64,000 bases of DNA from Chitinophagaceae bacterium (GTDB taxonomy: Bacteria; Bacteroidota; Bacteroidia; Chitinophagales; UBA10324), in NCBI GenBank assembly GCA_016717285.1, contig JADKFU010000005.1:790501-854500 (forward strand). Direction: 5' to 3'. This document shows, piece by piece, positions 19,317 to 28,911 of the stretch. The notes beneath the pieces were generated by a model. The model was not told the DNA's origin. It saw only the letters and a list, made by a program, of their open reading frames with translations, and did not search any database. The position numbers and the translations under genes are program-made. The first letter of the stretch is position 1. Every line of letters starts with the position of its first letter.

Positions 19317-21512
19317 TTATTGAACAGTAAAGGTTTGTTGATAAGCCTGTTTATCCTGCTGTACTATGGTGAAATAATTACCGGCTGGCAATGTCTTCAC
19401 ATCAAGCGTTTCAGTAAATTCCGAGGAAGCATCATTATATACTTTTTCGTAAATCACTACACCGGCTGTATTCATGATCCGGAGCGTTACGGGCGCTTTT
19501 TCTGACGAGATGAAATGTATGGTTATATCCGTGGTGGAAGGATTCGGGAATACAGTTAATAAAGTCAGCGGGCTTCCGGGCTCATGTGAAAGCCGTTGCG
19601 GATTCGTGAGACTGCAGGAGTACAGGGAATCCCAGGTAAAATCGAGATAATAGTTACGCCAATAGGTGAGTTTGTCCCTGTATTGCTGCAATATGGTTGC
19701 ATAACCCGGATCATTAACATGGTTAATTGTTTCGAGCGGATCAATATGGAGATCAAACAATTCTTCAGTTACCTGAGAGCAATTGTATTTCACGTATTTA
19801 TAATCCAATGAACGTACTGAACGGATGTCAGGCAGGCAGTCTTTATTAAAAAACTCATACAGCATTTCTTTTCGTTCCACGGTGTGGTTCATCATTTTTA
19901 ATAACGATACTCCCTGCATTCCAAAGGTATCTTCGATGCCTGCAAAGTCAAGGATGGTAGGCGCAATGTCAATATTCATTGCCATGTTATTGCTCACTTT
20001 GGTTCCTGCAGGAATAAGTCCCGGATAACGCATGAAAATGGGAATCTTTATCGATTCTTCGTAGGACATTTGTTTTTCAGAAAGTTTATGTTCTCCGATC
20101 ATATATCCGTTGTCGCTCATAAAAATAATGAGCGTACTATCCATCAATCCTAATGTTTTGAGTTCATTGAATACGCCGCCTAGCGTTACATCAACGCCAT
20201 TCAGCAATTCAAAATAACTGCGATAGAAATCTTCAAGTCCAGCGAGGTTAGGCGCAGCATGGCAGTTATAAATGAACCCGGGATAATTCTGTGTGTATTT
20301 ATCAGGGCTTAGGGGTGAGGGCATTATTTCATCATCAAACATTCCATTGTCTTCTGGGCGTGGTGTTAGGGGAGTGTGAGGTGCCATATAAGCAAGCCAT
20401 AAATAGAAGGGCTGATTTGGCGGCACTTTTTTCAAAAAGCCAATTGCACTGTCAGATACTACATCAGTGGCATGACCTGGAATTACTGTGGGAATGCCGT
20501 TTAGATTATATTGCGCGTCTGTATAATCATTTCCATGCATTTCCATCCAGAAATCATAGCCCGGTTGTGGATGTTTGGATATATGGTACTTTCCTATAAG
20601 GCCAGTATAGTAACCGTTGTCATGCAGTATTTGAGGCAATGTGATTTGTGTAATGGTATCTGCGTTAACCTGCGTAGGGTTATCGGTTACGCCATGAAGG
20701 TGGGGATAAAGTCCGCTGGTGATGGAAGCCCTGCTTGGGGCACATTGCGACTGTGCCGGAAAACTCAATTCAAAATTAGCCCCTTCATTTGCAACGCGCG
20801 ACATGGCAGTATCATGAAACCAAACTGGTCCACCGGTTGCCTGGTAAGAATCAAACCGTGCATCATCAATAATTACCAGCAAAACATTTTTTCTGGAAGG
20901 AGGTGTAGCCGCCGGCGTGGAGAAATTTACTATAGTTGAATAATCAGAAGGATTTGGACCACACTTGGCACGAACTCGCACCTGGTAAGCAGTGGCCGGT
21001 GTCAATCCGGATAATTGATAACTCGGTGATGAAATATTTGAAATAGTAGTCCAACCTGAAGTTCCGGTTTTTCGATAGCGCAAAGAAAAATTTGTCGCCC
21101 CGCACAAAGCGTTCCACGTAACAGTAGCGCTGGTCGGGAGAATACCGGATACAGCAAGATCATTTGGTATCGAACAAGTGGTGGTCGCTACAGTAATTGT
21201 TGAACTGAAAGTGCCTTCTTCATTGGAAGCGCAAACCGCCGCCACCTTCACATTATAGGAAGTATTCGCAGCCAGACCTGAAATGGTGTAAGCTGTAACG
21301 TTGCCGATTGAATTCAATGCAATCCAGTTGGAGGAACTCACCGCTTTATACTGAAGGTGATAAGCTGAAGCACCGGTTACCTGTTTCCATTTCACTGTAA
21401 ACTGGCAACTGGCGATTTCATTGGATTTAAAACCTTTAGGTGCAGGAAGTGTACAGGTAGCCAGGGATTGAAAAGTGTAAAAAAAGAAGAAGACCGGTAA
21501 AAGAAATTTCAT
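19317..21512 (-). CDS. T9SS-exported sulfatase with two fibronectin type III domains
   Basis: I place the start at ATG 21512, because MKFLLPVFFFFYTFQSLA is a clean signal peptide; an upstream in-frame ATG at 21587 would add 25 residues and bury it. 731 residues. Two fibronectin III domains (each W-x-x-V/L...Y-x-L-x-Y/R-Y-R, then T-x-Y-x-V-x-V) occupy about 20-205. The sulfatase domain follows: VLLVIIDDARFD carries metal-binding Asp residues, CAPSR near residue 256 is the C-x-P-S-R formylglycine signature, and SDNGYMIGEHKL is also family-typical. It probably hydrolyses sulfate esters, perhaps of sulfated polysaccharides, outside the cell. A T9SS type A tail (VFPNPSTTDITIHF) ends it. It needs a formylglycine-generating enzyme, not encoded here. 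Confidence 0.9.
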   Translation of the reverse strand: MKFLLPVFFFFYTFQSLATCTLPAPKGFKSNEIASCQFTVKWKQVTGASAYHLQYKAVSSSNWIALNSIGNVTAYTISGLAANTSYNVKVAAVCASNEEGTFSSTITVATTTCSIPNDLAVSGILPTSATVTWNALCGATNFSLRYRKTGTSGWTTISNISSPSYQLSGLTPATAYQVRVRAKCGPNPSDYSTIVNFSTPAATPPSRKNVLLVIIDDARFDSYQATGGPVWFHDTAMSRVANEGANFELSFPAQSQCAPSRASITSGLYPHLHGVTDNPTQVNADTITQITLPQILHDNGYYTGLIGKYHISKHPQPGYDFWMEMHGNDYTDAQYNLNGIPTVIPGHATDVVSDSAIGFLKKVPPNQPFYLWLAYMAPHTPLTPRPEDNGMFDDEIMPSPLSPDKYTQNYPGFIYNCHAAPNLAGLEDFYRSYFELLNGVDVTLGGVFNELKTLGLMDSTLIIFMSDNGYMIGEHKLSEKQMSYEESIKIPIFMRYPGLIPAGTKVSNNMAMNIDIAPTILDFAGIEDTFGMQGVSLLKMMNHTVERKEMLYEFFNKDCLPDIRSVRSLDYKYVKYNCSQVTEELFDLHIDPLETINHVNDPGYATILQQYRDKLTYWRNYYLDFTWDSLYSCSLTNPQRLSHEPGSPLTLLTVFPNPSTTDITIHFISSEKAPVTLRIMNTAGVVIYEKVYNDASSEFTETLDVKTLPAGNYFTIVQQDKQAYQQTFTVQ

Positions 21513-21681
21513 GGGACGATTGCTGGGTTTAAAAAGCTGACTTGAAATCATGATGCTCAAAACCACAACCCGCTTCCAGAATATCATTGCATAATCTGTA
21601 TGAAGTAGTATAAGGTAACAACGTTGATAATTTTGAAGCGGCTAAAATAATTGTTTCGCAGATTAAGTAAGGCAATCGTTT

Positions 21682-23634
21682 TCAGTAATTTTTTGATACT
21701 ATCCGGTTGACCCATGAATCGCCGGTGCTTATGTTAACCAGGTAAAGGCCAGATGAAACCTCTGGCAGTTCAACTACAACATCGTTCATCCCTGCATTAA
21801 AAATATATTCCCCGCTCCATACAAGTTTACCAACGTAATTGAAGACCTGAATAGAATATTTTTTTTCTGTTGAAGCCTTATAATTAATATGGAACTGATC
21901 TTTGAAAGGATTTGGATAGACGAGCATATTTTTTTCCTGATTAGATTCAACGCTGGCAAGATCAGCTGACTTTTTAAGAGTGGGGCAGTTGTATTGCTTT
22001 GCATCAGACAGATTGATAAGCTTCGCAATAAACGCATCTGATCCTCCCGAATACCCGTTTTTCAATTGCTGGAAATTACTGCCGGCAACAGTATTGATAT
22101 CTGCACTATTTGTTGCAACACTGAAGTACAATTCATTACTCGGTCCCAACGCAATCACCGGATGATAACTGGATCCTGTTTTTTGTCCTTCTTCACCTGT
22201 GCCTCCGAGATATGTGGAATAGATTAATTTTTGCTTTGCTGTTGCCGGGTCATTTAGCACAGCAATAAAAGCATCATATTTTTTGGTGGTGTTGTTTCCA
22301 TTGAGCATAGTCTGCACCGCATCTTTCAGCGGAAAGAGGTTGCCCGGAGTTTTAGTGAGTCCTGCAATAACGATGTATTGCTTTGATTGCTTTTTGAAGA
22401 CAACAAGGCCGTTTACCATGTCATCGTAGTTACCTCCGAAATAAGTACACAACATCAAACTTCCGCTATTGCTAATTTTAAAAATGGAAGCATCACTTCC
22501 ATCAATGGATTGTCCGGGAATACCAAAATCTTTATCATAAGCATTATCGGTTACAGGTAGATCATCGCTTTGGCCCCATAAAGTGATAAACAGGTTGCCA
22601 TCCTGATCGATATCCATCTGACGACCATGGTCATAATTTGTACCACCCAGATAGGTTCCCCATGTTTGCGTAAATTTTCCATCCAGATCATTGTCTTCCC
22701 ACTTACATAAAAAGGCATCCGTGCCTTCATTATAACTAAGGTCGAAACCACTGCCTGATGCAATATCAGCAGGGCTATCTGTTGTGCCTGAAACAAAAAG
22801 ATCAATCGGCCCGGATCCATTATCATAAACTTTCACATCGTGACAGCGATCATTTCCATTGCTGCCCATGTAGGTAAAAAACATTAATGTACTTAACAGG
22901 CTGTCAAACTCTCCCAGAAATCCATCTCCGTTGTCATTATAGCCGACATCGCCAACATGTTGGGCAAGCGTATCCAAATGATAGCTTTTGGTACTGCCGG
23001 TGAAAAATACTTTATGCCGGTTGACGGCAATGCTGAGGATATTATCGGGTGCGACTTTAGTACCTGATGCTGTTTTCCCACCAAAATAGGTCCATCGTAA
23101 TAGTGTTGCTGAAGAACCATTGTCAATAAATTTTGCAATAAAAGCGTCATCCTTGTCCGCCGCATTGGGCTGAAAAACAGGAGCAGCATTTCCATCACAG
23201 GCAAATGCAGCTACAGGACTAACCACATAACCTTTTTTTCCCGCTACATACAAAATAGTCTTGCCATTTTCCTTATCAAGAGCAATGCATTGAATAAAAT
23301 CACCAATGTAAACTGACCAGATCAGCTCACCGCACCTTTTGTATTTTGCAATATAGCCGTCACCTCCGCCAAGATCCATGATATGGTCGGTGCACATATT
23401 CACATCTATTTTAGGTGGTGCTTTACTTTGACTCACCACATAAATATGCTCAGGGTCGTCATCGTCCACCACAAGCTGATCAACAAGTTCGTCAAGAGAA
23501 TAAGAATAATTGGGAAAGTTCGCCGAATCATTGAGATAGGTTCCCCAATCAATGGCATCGTAGGTTTGTGCATGTATTGTTTGCTTCAGTATAAAAAAGC
23601 AAAATAGTGTTATCAGTAACGTATTCGATTTCAT
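21682..23634 (-). CDS. Secreted seven-bladed propeller protein with T9SS tail (copy E)
   Basis: 650 residues, signal peptide 1-23 (ending TIHAQ). Seven blades can be aligned: IDWGTYLND, IWSVYIGD, RWTYFGGK, FFTYMGSN, WGTYLGGT, LCTYFGGN and IYSTYLGGT each open one, and most end in a D/A-F-I/L-A-K-like strand. There is no DUF7948 module. T9SS type A tail (VYPNPFKDQFHINY, SSGLYLVNI). The divergent neighbour at 24127 has the same architecture and similar blade order, so they are diverged paralogues. Function unknown. Confidence 0.85.
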   Translation of the reverse strand: MKSNTLLITLFCFFILKQTIHAQTYDAIDWGTYLNDSANFPNYSYSLDELVDQLVVDDDDPEHIYVVSQSKAPPKIDVNMCTDHIMDLGGGDGYIAKYKRCGELIWSVYIGDFIQCIALDKENGKTILYVAGKKGYVVSPVAAFACDGNAAPVFQPNAADKDDAFIAKFIDNGSSATLLRWTYFGGKTASGTKVAPDNILSIAVNRHKVFFTGSTKSYHLDTLAQHVGDVGYNDNGDGFLGEFDSLLSTLMFFTYMGSNGNDRCHDVKVYDNGSGPIDLFVSGTTDSPADIASGSGFDLSYNEGTDAFLCKWEDNDLDGKFTQTWGTYLGGTNYDHGRQMDIDQDGNLFITLWGQSDDLPVTDNAYDKDFGIPGQSIDGSDASIFKISNSGSLMLCTYFGGNYDDMVNGLVVFKKQSKQYIVIAGLTKTPGNLFPLKDAVQTMLNGNNTTKKYDAFIAVLNDPATAKQKLIYSTYLGGTGEEGQKTGSSYHPVIALGPSNELYFSVATNSADINTVAGSNFQQLKNGYSGGSDAFIAKLINLSDAKQYNCPTLKKSADLASVESNQEKNMLVYPNPFKDQFHINYKASTEKKYSIQVFNYVGKLVWSGEYIFNAGMNDVVVELPEVSSGLYLVNISTGDSWVNRIVSKNY

Positions 23635-23696
23635 ACTTAAGCAGATTAATGGAATTTTTCCTACAGATGGTGATATGTTTTTTTAATAGCGCTTTT

Positions 23697-23704
23697 CAAA
23701 TATA
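23697..23704 (-). promoter_or_regulatory. Putative -7 box for the propeller gene starting at 23634
   Basis: The minus strand reads TATATTTG, a full match to TAnnTTTG, 62 bases before the ATG. The -33 element is not clear. Confidence 0.4.
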
Positions 23705-24002
23705 AGAAAAAACACGTTAAAAGAACAGGATCACTTGACGTGCAAAAGCCAGGTCACGCGGACTTCTTTTATTTCAAAAAAATGTAAAGGAAAGATGTTT
23801 CTGTTGAACATAAAATTAATTCACGAACGTGCTATATATTTTTTAAAGCTGATTGCGAGTGCGGTTATTTCTTCATCAAAAATATTTGAATACACATCCG
23901 TAATTGTGATAATAGGAGTGTATTCAACAGCACATTACATTATACTGAATTGCATCTAACGGTTCATTATTGATGCTGCACAACAGGTGTTAGTATTTAA
24001 AA

Positions 24003-24035
24003 TTTGTCTGTCAGCATGACGAGTGCTTATATTTG
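24003..24035 (+). promoter_or_regulatory. Bacteroidota-type promoter for the propeller gene at 24127
   Basis: TTTG at 24003-24006 and TATATTTG at 24028-24035 with 21 bases between them; both boxes match the consensus exactly. The predicted leader is about 85 bases. Confidence 0.6.
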
Positions 24036-24126
24036 CGCTTTAACAAAACACCTTACTGAAAAGAATTCGCAAATAAAACAGAGCAGATAACAGTGAATTT
24101 TTTCGGTACCATAAAATATATCATTT

Positions 24127-26145
24127 ATGATCAACTGTAACTTACGTTTTTACGGCATGCGGATTTTTGGAATGCTGTTGCTGATTTGCTTCTTAATAAA
24201 CCTGAAATTCGCTGCTGCTCAGACTTACTATCCGGCCTGGGGTTCTTATATTGACCTTGGCACAACCACGCACAAGAGTGAGTACATTGAACAGTTGGTT
24301 GTTGACAAAACAGTGAGTCCGGAGGAAATTTATGTTGTTGGCCGCACAAGTTCCGTAACCGAGAATATACCGGTTTGTGATAGTATGATAAAGTCGGGCG
24401 GCGCCAATGATGTTTTTATTGCGAAATTAAATCACTGCGGCGAAATCATGTGGAAAAAACTGTTTGCCACGCAGTTCATTTCAAATGGTGTTGTGATTCC
24501 TGGAACTGAATATGCTTTCACGATTGCATTGGACAATTACAACGGGCATAAGTATGTTTTCATTGGCGGAGAAATACGCAATACCGACGCTTCAGCAAAA
24601 GCTACAGTTGCCTGCGTGGAAGAACCAGGTTGTTCTGCTCCTGTTTACCAATCACCGCATGGAGACAATTGGGATGGGTTTATTGCTAAATATGATACAG
24701 CAGGCAACCTGCTTCGCTGGATAAAACTTGGTGGCAACAAATTCACTCAGGGAGCACCGGATAATATCCTTGCCATTGCAATTGATCCCTACACCAGCGA
24801 GCTGTTTGTAACCGGTAGAGCGAAAAGTAATAATATGGGAACCAATGCTGCTTCTAAGTATGACAGTACCTTTAATTCGACTGCAAGCACAGGTGATTGT
24901 TTTATCGCCAAGTTTGATAATTGTCTTTCAACACTTGAGTTTTTCAGCTACTACGGTGGATTCCTTGATGACCGCGGGCATGATATTGTGCTTGACACAA
25001 GCAAAGGCGTTTGTATTCCTATTATTTCCGGAACTACCGAAAGTTTCAACATCCAGATAAACCCGCCCAACCTGCCGGCTGACTATAACGGAAATGCCAT
25101 GCATTGCAATGCTGCCGGAGTTTGCATTGACGCGTTTTTAATGCGTTGGGATTCTGTGCTTACCAAAGGACCGGATTGGTTTTTATATTTCGGTGGAAAC
25201 AACACCGATCGCGGAAGAAGGCTGGCACTTGATAATGAAGGCAATATTTTTTGGACCGGATGGACGCAAAGCAGTAACATGTATAAAACCGGAAATGCAT
25301 TTGATAAGTCTTACGGTGGTGGCGGTGATAATGATGCTTTTGTAGCGAAAGTTACACTCGATGGTGCTATTCCGTGGTGTACTTATTATGGTGGTAACAC
25401 AGTTGATATTTCCAATGCAATAATCTGGTATAAGGACCCTGTCACCCTGCTGAAGTATGCGATTATTACAGGACTTACTACAAGCACAAATCTTGGTTGT
25501 ACCACTTGTTCCCAACCTCCCTTCTTAAGCGATTTAAATGGGCCCGGTAATGACGGACCAAACATGGATGCATTTGTTGCCAAGCTAACCGACTTGCCTA
25601 TAGGGCAAAAGCAAAAACTGGATTTTTACACCTTGTATGGAGGCACTAAAATGGAAGATTTTGACAATACGGAGAGTCATGGTCCGTATCTCGATTTCGG
25701 ACCTGGAAACCAGATTTATATTTCTTTAGCAACGAAAAGCTCTGACATAGGAGTGGTTACCAAACTTACCAATGTTGTAGGAACTTACGCCGGCGCTGAT
25801 AAAACTACTACGGATGGATTTGTAGGTTTGATAGGTCTTACGAATTTAGTGACCTGCATGCCTTTAAAAACAGAAGAAGTTGCCAACCAAATGCAAGCCG
25901 GTATCTCTTCTTATCCTTCACCCTTTTCAAATGAGGTTACGCTTTCCATTCGTTCTGAATCAGAAACAGCCGGAAGAATTGAGGTGATTGATTTTTATGG
26001 AAAGGTATTAGTTTCAAAAAATGTTCAGCTTCACCAGGGAGAGAATACTATTCACTTTGACTTTGATCATTTATCCGCTGGAATTTATATGGCAAGAGCA
26101 ATCTTCAATAATCAGCAATTAGTTTCAAAAATGGTGAAACAATAA
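24127..26145 (+). CDS. Secreted seven-bladed propeller protein with T9SS tail (copy F)
   Basis: 672 residues. Signal peptide about 1-32, ending KFAAAQ; a second ATG at residue 11 (MRIFGML) would also give a working signal. Blades open at YYPAWGSYID, IMWKKLFA, LRWIKLGG, FFSYYGGFLDD, WFLYFGGNNTDRG, WCTYYGGNTVD and FYTLYGGTKMED, seven in all. Cys-rich inserts such as CVEEPGC and CTTCSQP in the blade loops are unusual for the group. T9SS type A tail (SYPSPFSNEVTLSI, SAGIYMARA). The 3' end overlaps the convergent membrane-protein gene by 21 bases. Confidence 0.85.
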   Translation: MINCNLRFYGMRIFGMLLLICFLINLKFAAAQTYYPAWGSYIDLGTTTHKSEYIEQLVVDKTVSPEEIYVVGRTSSVTENIPVCDSMIKSGGANDVFIAKLNHCGEIMWKKLFATQFISNGVVIPGTEYAFTIALDNYNGHKYVFIGGEIRNTDASAKATVACVEEPGCSAPVYQSPHGDNWDGFIAKYDTAGNLLRWIKLGGNKFTQGAPDNILAIAIDPYTSELFVTGRAKSNNMGTNAASKYDSTFNSTASTGDCFIAKFDNCLSTLEFFSYYGGFLDDRGHDIVLDTSKGVCIPIISGTTESFNIQINPPNLPADYNGNAMHCNAAGVCIDAFLMRWDSVLTKGPDWFLYFGGNNTDRGRRLALDNEGNIFWTGWTQSSNMYKTGNAFDKSYGGGGDNDAFVAKVTLDGAIPWCTYYGGNTVDISNAIIWYKDPVTLLKYAIITGLTTSTNLGCTTCSQPPFLSDLNGPGNDGPNMDAFVAKLTDLPIGQKQKLDFYTLYGGTKMEDFDNTESHGPYLDFGPGNQIYISLATKSSDIGVVTKLTNVVGTYAGADKTTTDGFVGLIGLTNLVTCMPLKTEEVANQMQAGISSYPSPFSNEVTLSIRSESETAGRIEVIDFYGKVLVSKNVQLHQGENTIHFDFDHLSAGIYMARAIFNNQQLVSKMVKQ

Positions 26146-27390
26146 CCTTTTTATTCTTCCAATATCCAGTATGCTTATCAGTGCCACAATCAGGAAAAGA
26201 ATTCCGGGCATTTTGTAACGCACCAGGGCACCAAGGTTTGGTACAATGGATCCTGCGAAAATGAAAATGGAGAAGGAAAACAACATGCAAAAGATAAAAG
26301 TGGCTGATTGAATTTTACCACTATCATAAAAGAAAACAGTGGTAACTATTAAGCAAATTAACAACAGGTTATCAAGTGCAAACGGAAGTTGATACACTGA
26401 ATTTATGGTAAACAGGAAAGGCAGCATAAGACAGTTTTTTATTCCTACCGGCATTGCTTTTATAAGGGAAATGAAAGTACCATCGAGTAAGCGGAAGGAA
26501 ATGTTTTCAGAATAGGGGATATGGAGAAATTCCTGTTGCTGTTGAGACATTTTGGTCAATAAATTAATAGTGGAAAAAAATTCACCGCCAAACAACAGGA
26601 GCATATAAAAAGCCAGAAAGGAAATGATAAAGGAAAGCGCTTTATGTTGTGAAAATTTAGCGGACAACGCATATCCTGCAAGACATGGAATCAGGAGCAG
26701 CAGTAAATAATTACGCACCATCAATAATAACCAGCAACCAAAAATGAAAACAGCTATCCGCTGCCAGGTTATCTTCGTTAATAATTGCTGGAAGTGAAAA
26801 AGAATCAGGCCAAGTGCTGCGATTGACAATCCGTCTTTATGAATACCTGATGACCAGAATGCAACAGAAGGGAAAAGAAAGAGCACAAATATCAATATAT
26901 ACTTCTCCCTTACTACATAATCATGAAGCCATCTGAACAGGTAAAGCATTCCGGTAAGAGTTAGAAAATTATAGATCGTTACGTTTACGAAATAGTGATT
27001 AAAACTTACCAGGTTCATCAATGCATTCATACGCACCATAAAATAGGAGCTCATAACGTTCCAGTAAATCATCTGCGATTCATAAGATGCAAGATCAGGC
27101 GGTGGTGGCTTCACCGTATACCACAGCGTAAGACGAAGGAATTGACCGACATGTTCCGGCAAGGCACTCAGCAAAATTTTGCTCTCATTAAAATAGGAAA
27201 TGGTATCACCACCATCATAAAGTTGCAGGTGCAGCAATCCATACAAAATACCGGTAAGCGATTTAATTAAAAATATAACAATGATCCAGCTTATGGGTAA
27301 ATGAAAGCGCTGAAAGAAAGATAGTTTCCTGATAAGCAATGAGAATATAAAAACATAGATCAGTATAAGAAAAATTTCTTCAGCTTGCAT
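26125..27390 (-). CDS. Polytopic membrane protein of unknown function
   Basis: 421 residues, with roughly ten hydrophobic segments spread over the whole length and a conserved-looking early loop YDGGDTISYFNESK (about 58-71), as well as a SSGIHKDGLS loop. An acidic loop after an early transmembrane helix, combined with many helices, recalls GT-C glycosyltransferases and O-antigen polymerase-type proteins, but no decisive motif is present. Last gene of the lpx cluster: 61 bases separate it from the ABC ATPase upstream. The position suggests a cell-envelope role. No firm function assigned. Confidence 0.7.
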   Translation of the reverse strand: MQAEEIFLILIYVFIFSLLIRKLSFFQRFHLPISWIIVIFLIKSLTGILYGLLHLQLYDGGDTISYFNESKILLSALPEHVGQFLRLTLWYTVKPPPPDLASYESQMIYWNVMSSYFMVRMNALMNLVSFNHYFVNVTIYNFLTLTGMLYLFRWLHDYVVREKYILIFVLFLFPSVAFWSSGIHKDGLSIAALGLILFHFQQLLTKITWQRIAVFIFGCWLLLMVRNYLLLLLIPCLAGYALSAKFSQHKALSFIISFLAFYMLLLFGGEFFSTINLLTKMSQQQQEFLHIPYSENISFRLLDGTFISLIKAMPVGIKNCLMLPFLFTINSVYQLPFALDNLLLICLIVTTVFFYDSGKIQSATFIFCMLFSFSIFIFAGSIVPNLGALVRYKMPGILFLIVALISILDIGRIKRLLFHHF

Positions 27391-27451
27391 TTTTCTTATC
27401 TCATTACCGGTTTAGATTGATCATTGCATACGGGTGATTACGATAACAGGT

Positions 27452-28069
27452 CTATTTGAATTTCAGCACATCGATATGTTCTGTGCAAAACAAATATTCG
27501 CGTGATACATTAGAACAAACAATAACCAGTCGTTCACCCACATAGTGTTTCATCAGGTCAAGATACCACGCAACACCATTTTCATCAAGATTGGTAGTGG
27601 GCTCATCCAATAATAGCAATGGAACGTCAGACAATACTGCAAGCGCAACTTTCAACCGTTGTTTCATGCCTGATGAAAAGTTGCGGATCTGTTTTAAAGG
27701 ATCAGCATTAAGTTGTGTAACGGCCATTGCATCCGCGACACTGAAATTATTAATGAACGGTTTGAATTTTTGCTGAAAGAGGAACAATTCTTCCATTGTA
27801 AATTCTTCTACCAATTCAAGATATGGAGCTGCAATGCTTAACTGTCTGAAAATATTTTCAGGTTCAATAACAGTGGAATTAATTTCATACTGAACCGAAC
27901 CTGAAGAAGGCGTGAGTATGCCGGCGACCATTTGCAGCAAGGTAGATTTCCCGCTTCCATTCGGCCCCAGCACTGCGTAAGTATGGCCTGATTGAAAAGT
28001 GTAGTTGATATTTTTCAATATCCATTCATAATTGAAGCGCTTTCCCGCAGCGTTAATCGTGATCTTCAT
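27452..28069 (-). CDS. ABC transporter ATP-binding protein
   Basis: Single nucleotide-binding domain of about 205 residues. Walker A is GPNGSGKST, the signature is FSSGMKQR (SSGMKQ in place of LSGGQ), Walker B is PLLLLDEPT with the catalytic Glu, followed by TNLDENG. I choose MKITINAAGKRF at 28069; an in-frame ATG at 28078 adds three residues. Either way the start lies inside the end of lpxA (17-26 bases), so translation is likely coupled. No permease with a classical ABC fold is adjacent, but the next gene encodes a polytopic membrane protein that could be a partner. Substrate unknown; the lipid A operon context suggests an envelope component. Confidence 0.88.
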   Translation of the reverse strand: MKITINAAGKRFNYEWILKNINYTFQSGHTYAVLGPNGSGKSTLLQMVAGILTPSSGSVQYEINSTVIEPENIFRQLSIAAPYLELVEEFTMEELFLFQQKFKPFINNFSVADAMAVTQLNADPLKQIRNFSSGMKQRLKVALAVLSDVPLLLLDEPTTNLDENGVAWYLDLMKHYVGERLVIVCSNVSREYLFCTEHIDVLKFK

Positions 28070-28853
28070 CCCGACCATTCGTATAGCCTTTCATAATGCC
28101 CCGTTCAGAATTGCGGATAAAATCGAGGATGATATTTTTTTCAGGAGAAGTGCCAAATTCTTCTTCCACCAGGCTCAGGGCTTTGGTGATGTTGTGATTT
28201 TTTACAAAAATGATCCTGTAAATATCTTCAATCCTTGTAATGGTATCTTCTTTATAACCTCTTCTGCGAAGGCCGATGGAATTAATACCAACATAAGAAA
28301 GCGGTTCTTTAGCGGCTTTCACAAATGGAGGTACATCTTTTCTTACCAGCGAACCACCTGAAACAAAAGCATGCTGACCAATTTTTACAAACTGGTGAAC
28401 TGCAGACACTCCTCCTAAAACAGCATAATCTTCGATGATGATATGACCTGCCAGTGCTGCATTATTCGCAATCACACAATTATTGCCGATTACGCAATCA
28501 TGTGCAACATGGGCATAGGCCATCAACAGGCAATTGCTGCCCACAATGGTTTTATCATTGGCAGTAGTTCCTTTATTCACGGTAACACATTCGCGGATGA
28601 TAGTATGCTCACCGATGATGGCATACGTGGTTTCTCCCAGGTATTTAAGATCCTGCGGTTCGCCTGAAATTACCGCTCCCGGATAAATTTTGCAATTGTT
28701 ACCGATGCGGGCGCCATTCATGATGGTTACGTTGGGACCAATCCAACATCCATCGCCAATTTCAACGTCCTCGTATACGGTAACGAAAGGACTGATGTCC
28801 ACATTCTTGCCAATCCTGGCCCCTGGATGAATGCTGGTGAGATTAAGTGACAT
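28053..28853 (-). CDS. lpxA: Acyl-ACP--UDP-N-acetylglucosamine O-acyltransferase
   Basis: Catalyses the first step of lipid A synthesis, transferring a 3-hydroxyacyl chain from ACP to UDP-GlcNAc in the cytoplasm. 266 residues from ATG 28853 (E. coli enzyme 262); the open frame extends 32 codons further upstream without family similarity. The N-terminal two thirds are left-handed beta-helix hexapeptide repeats (IG-x-x-x-x). AHVAHDC at about residues 114-120 carries the catalytic histidine equivalent to E. coli His125. The C-terminal domain contains the HQFVKIG and GLRRRGY stretches typical of LpxA. It follows lpxC/fabZ by 58 bases and overlaps the ABC ATPase. Confidence 0.96.
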   Translation of the reverse strand: MSLNLTSIHPGARIGKNVDISPFVTVYEDVEIGDGCWIGPNVTIMNGARIGNNCKIYPGAVISGEPQDLKYLGETTYAIIGEHTIIRECVTVNKGTTANDKTIVGSNCLLMAYAHVAHDCVIGNNCVIANNAALAGHIIIEDYAVLGGVSAVHQFVKIGQHAFVSGGSLVRKDVPPFVKAAKEPLSYVGINSIGLRRRGYKEDTITRIEDIYRIIFVKNHNITKALSLVEEEFGTSPEKNIILDFIRNSERGIMKGYTNGRDEDHD

Positions 28854-28911
28854 TGTGCCTGTTAAGAATGCTGTCGGGTTAAAAAAGTTACTGCTATATC
28901 TAAGTTTGTTT

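Larger units (their letters stand above)
23635..24126. other. Divergent intergenic region with two promoters
   Basis: 492 bases between two divergent propeller genes. A plus-strand promoter lies at 24003-24035 and a minus-strand -7 box at 23697-23704. The middle is AT-rich with only short, non-conserved open frames. No RNA gene recognised. Confidence 0.6.

Noticed and set aside
19317..21512. Sulfatase and propellers as a polysaccharide utilisation locus
   Set aside because: No SusC/SusD pair, glycoside hydrolase or sensor is adjacent; the sulfatase alone does not support it.
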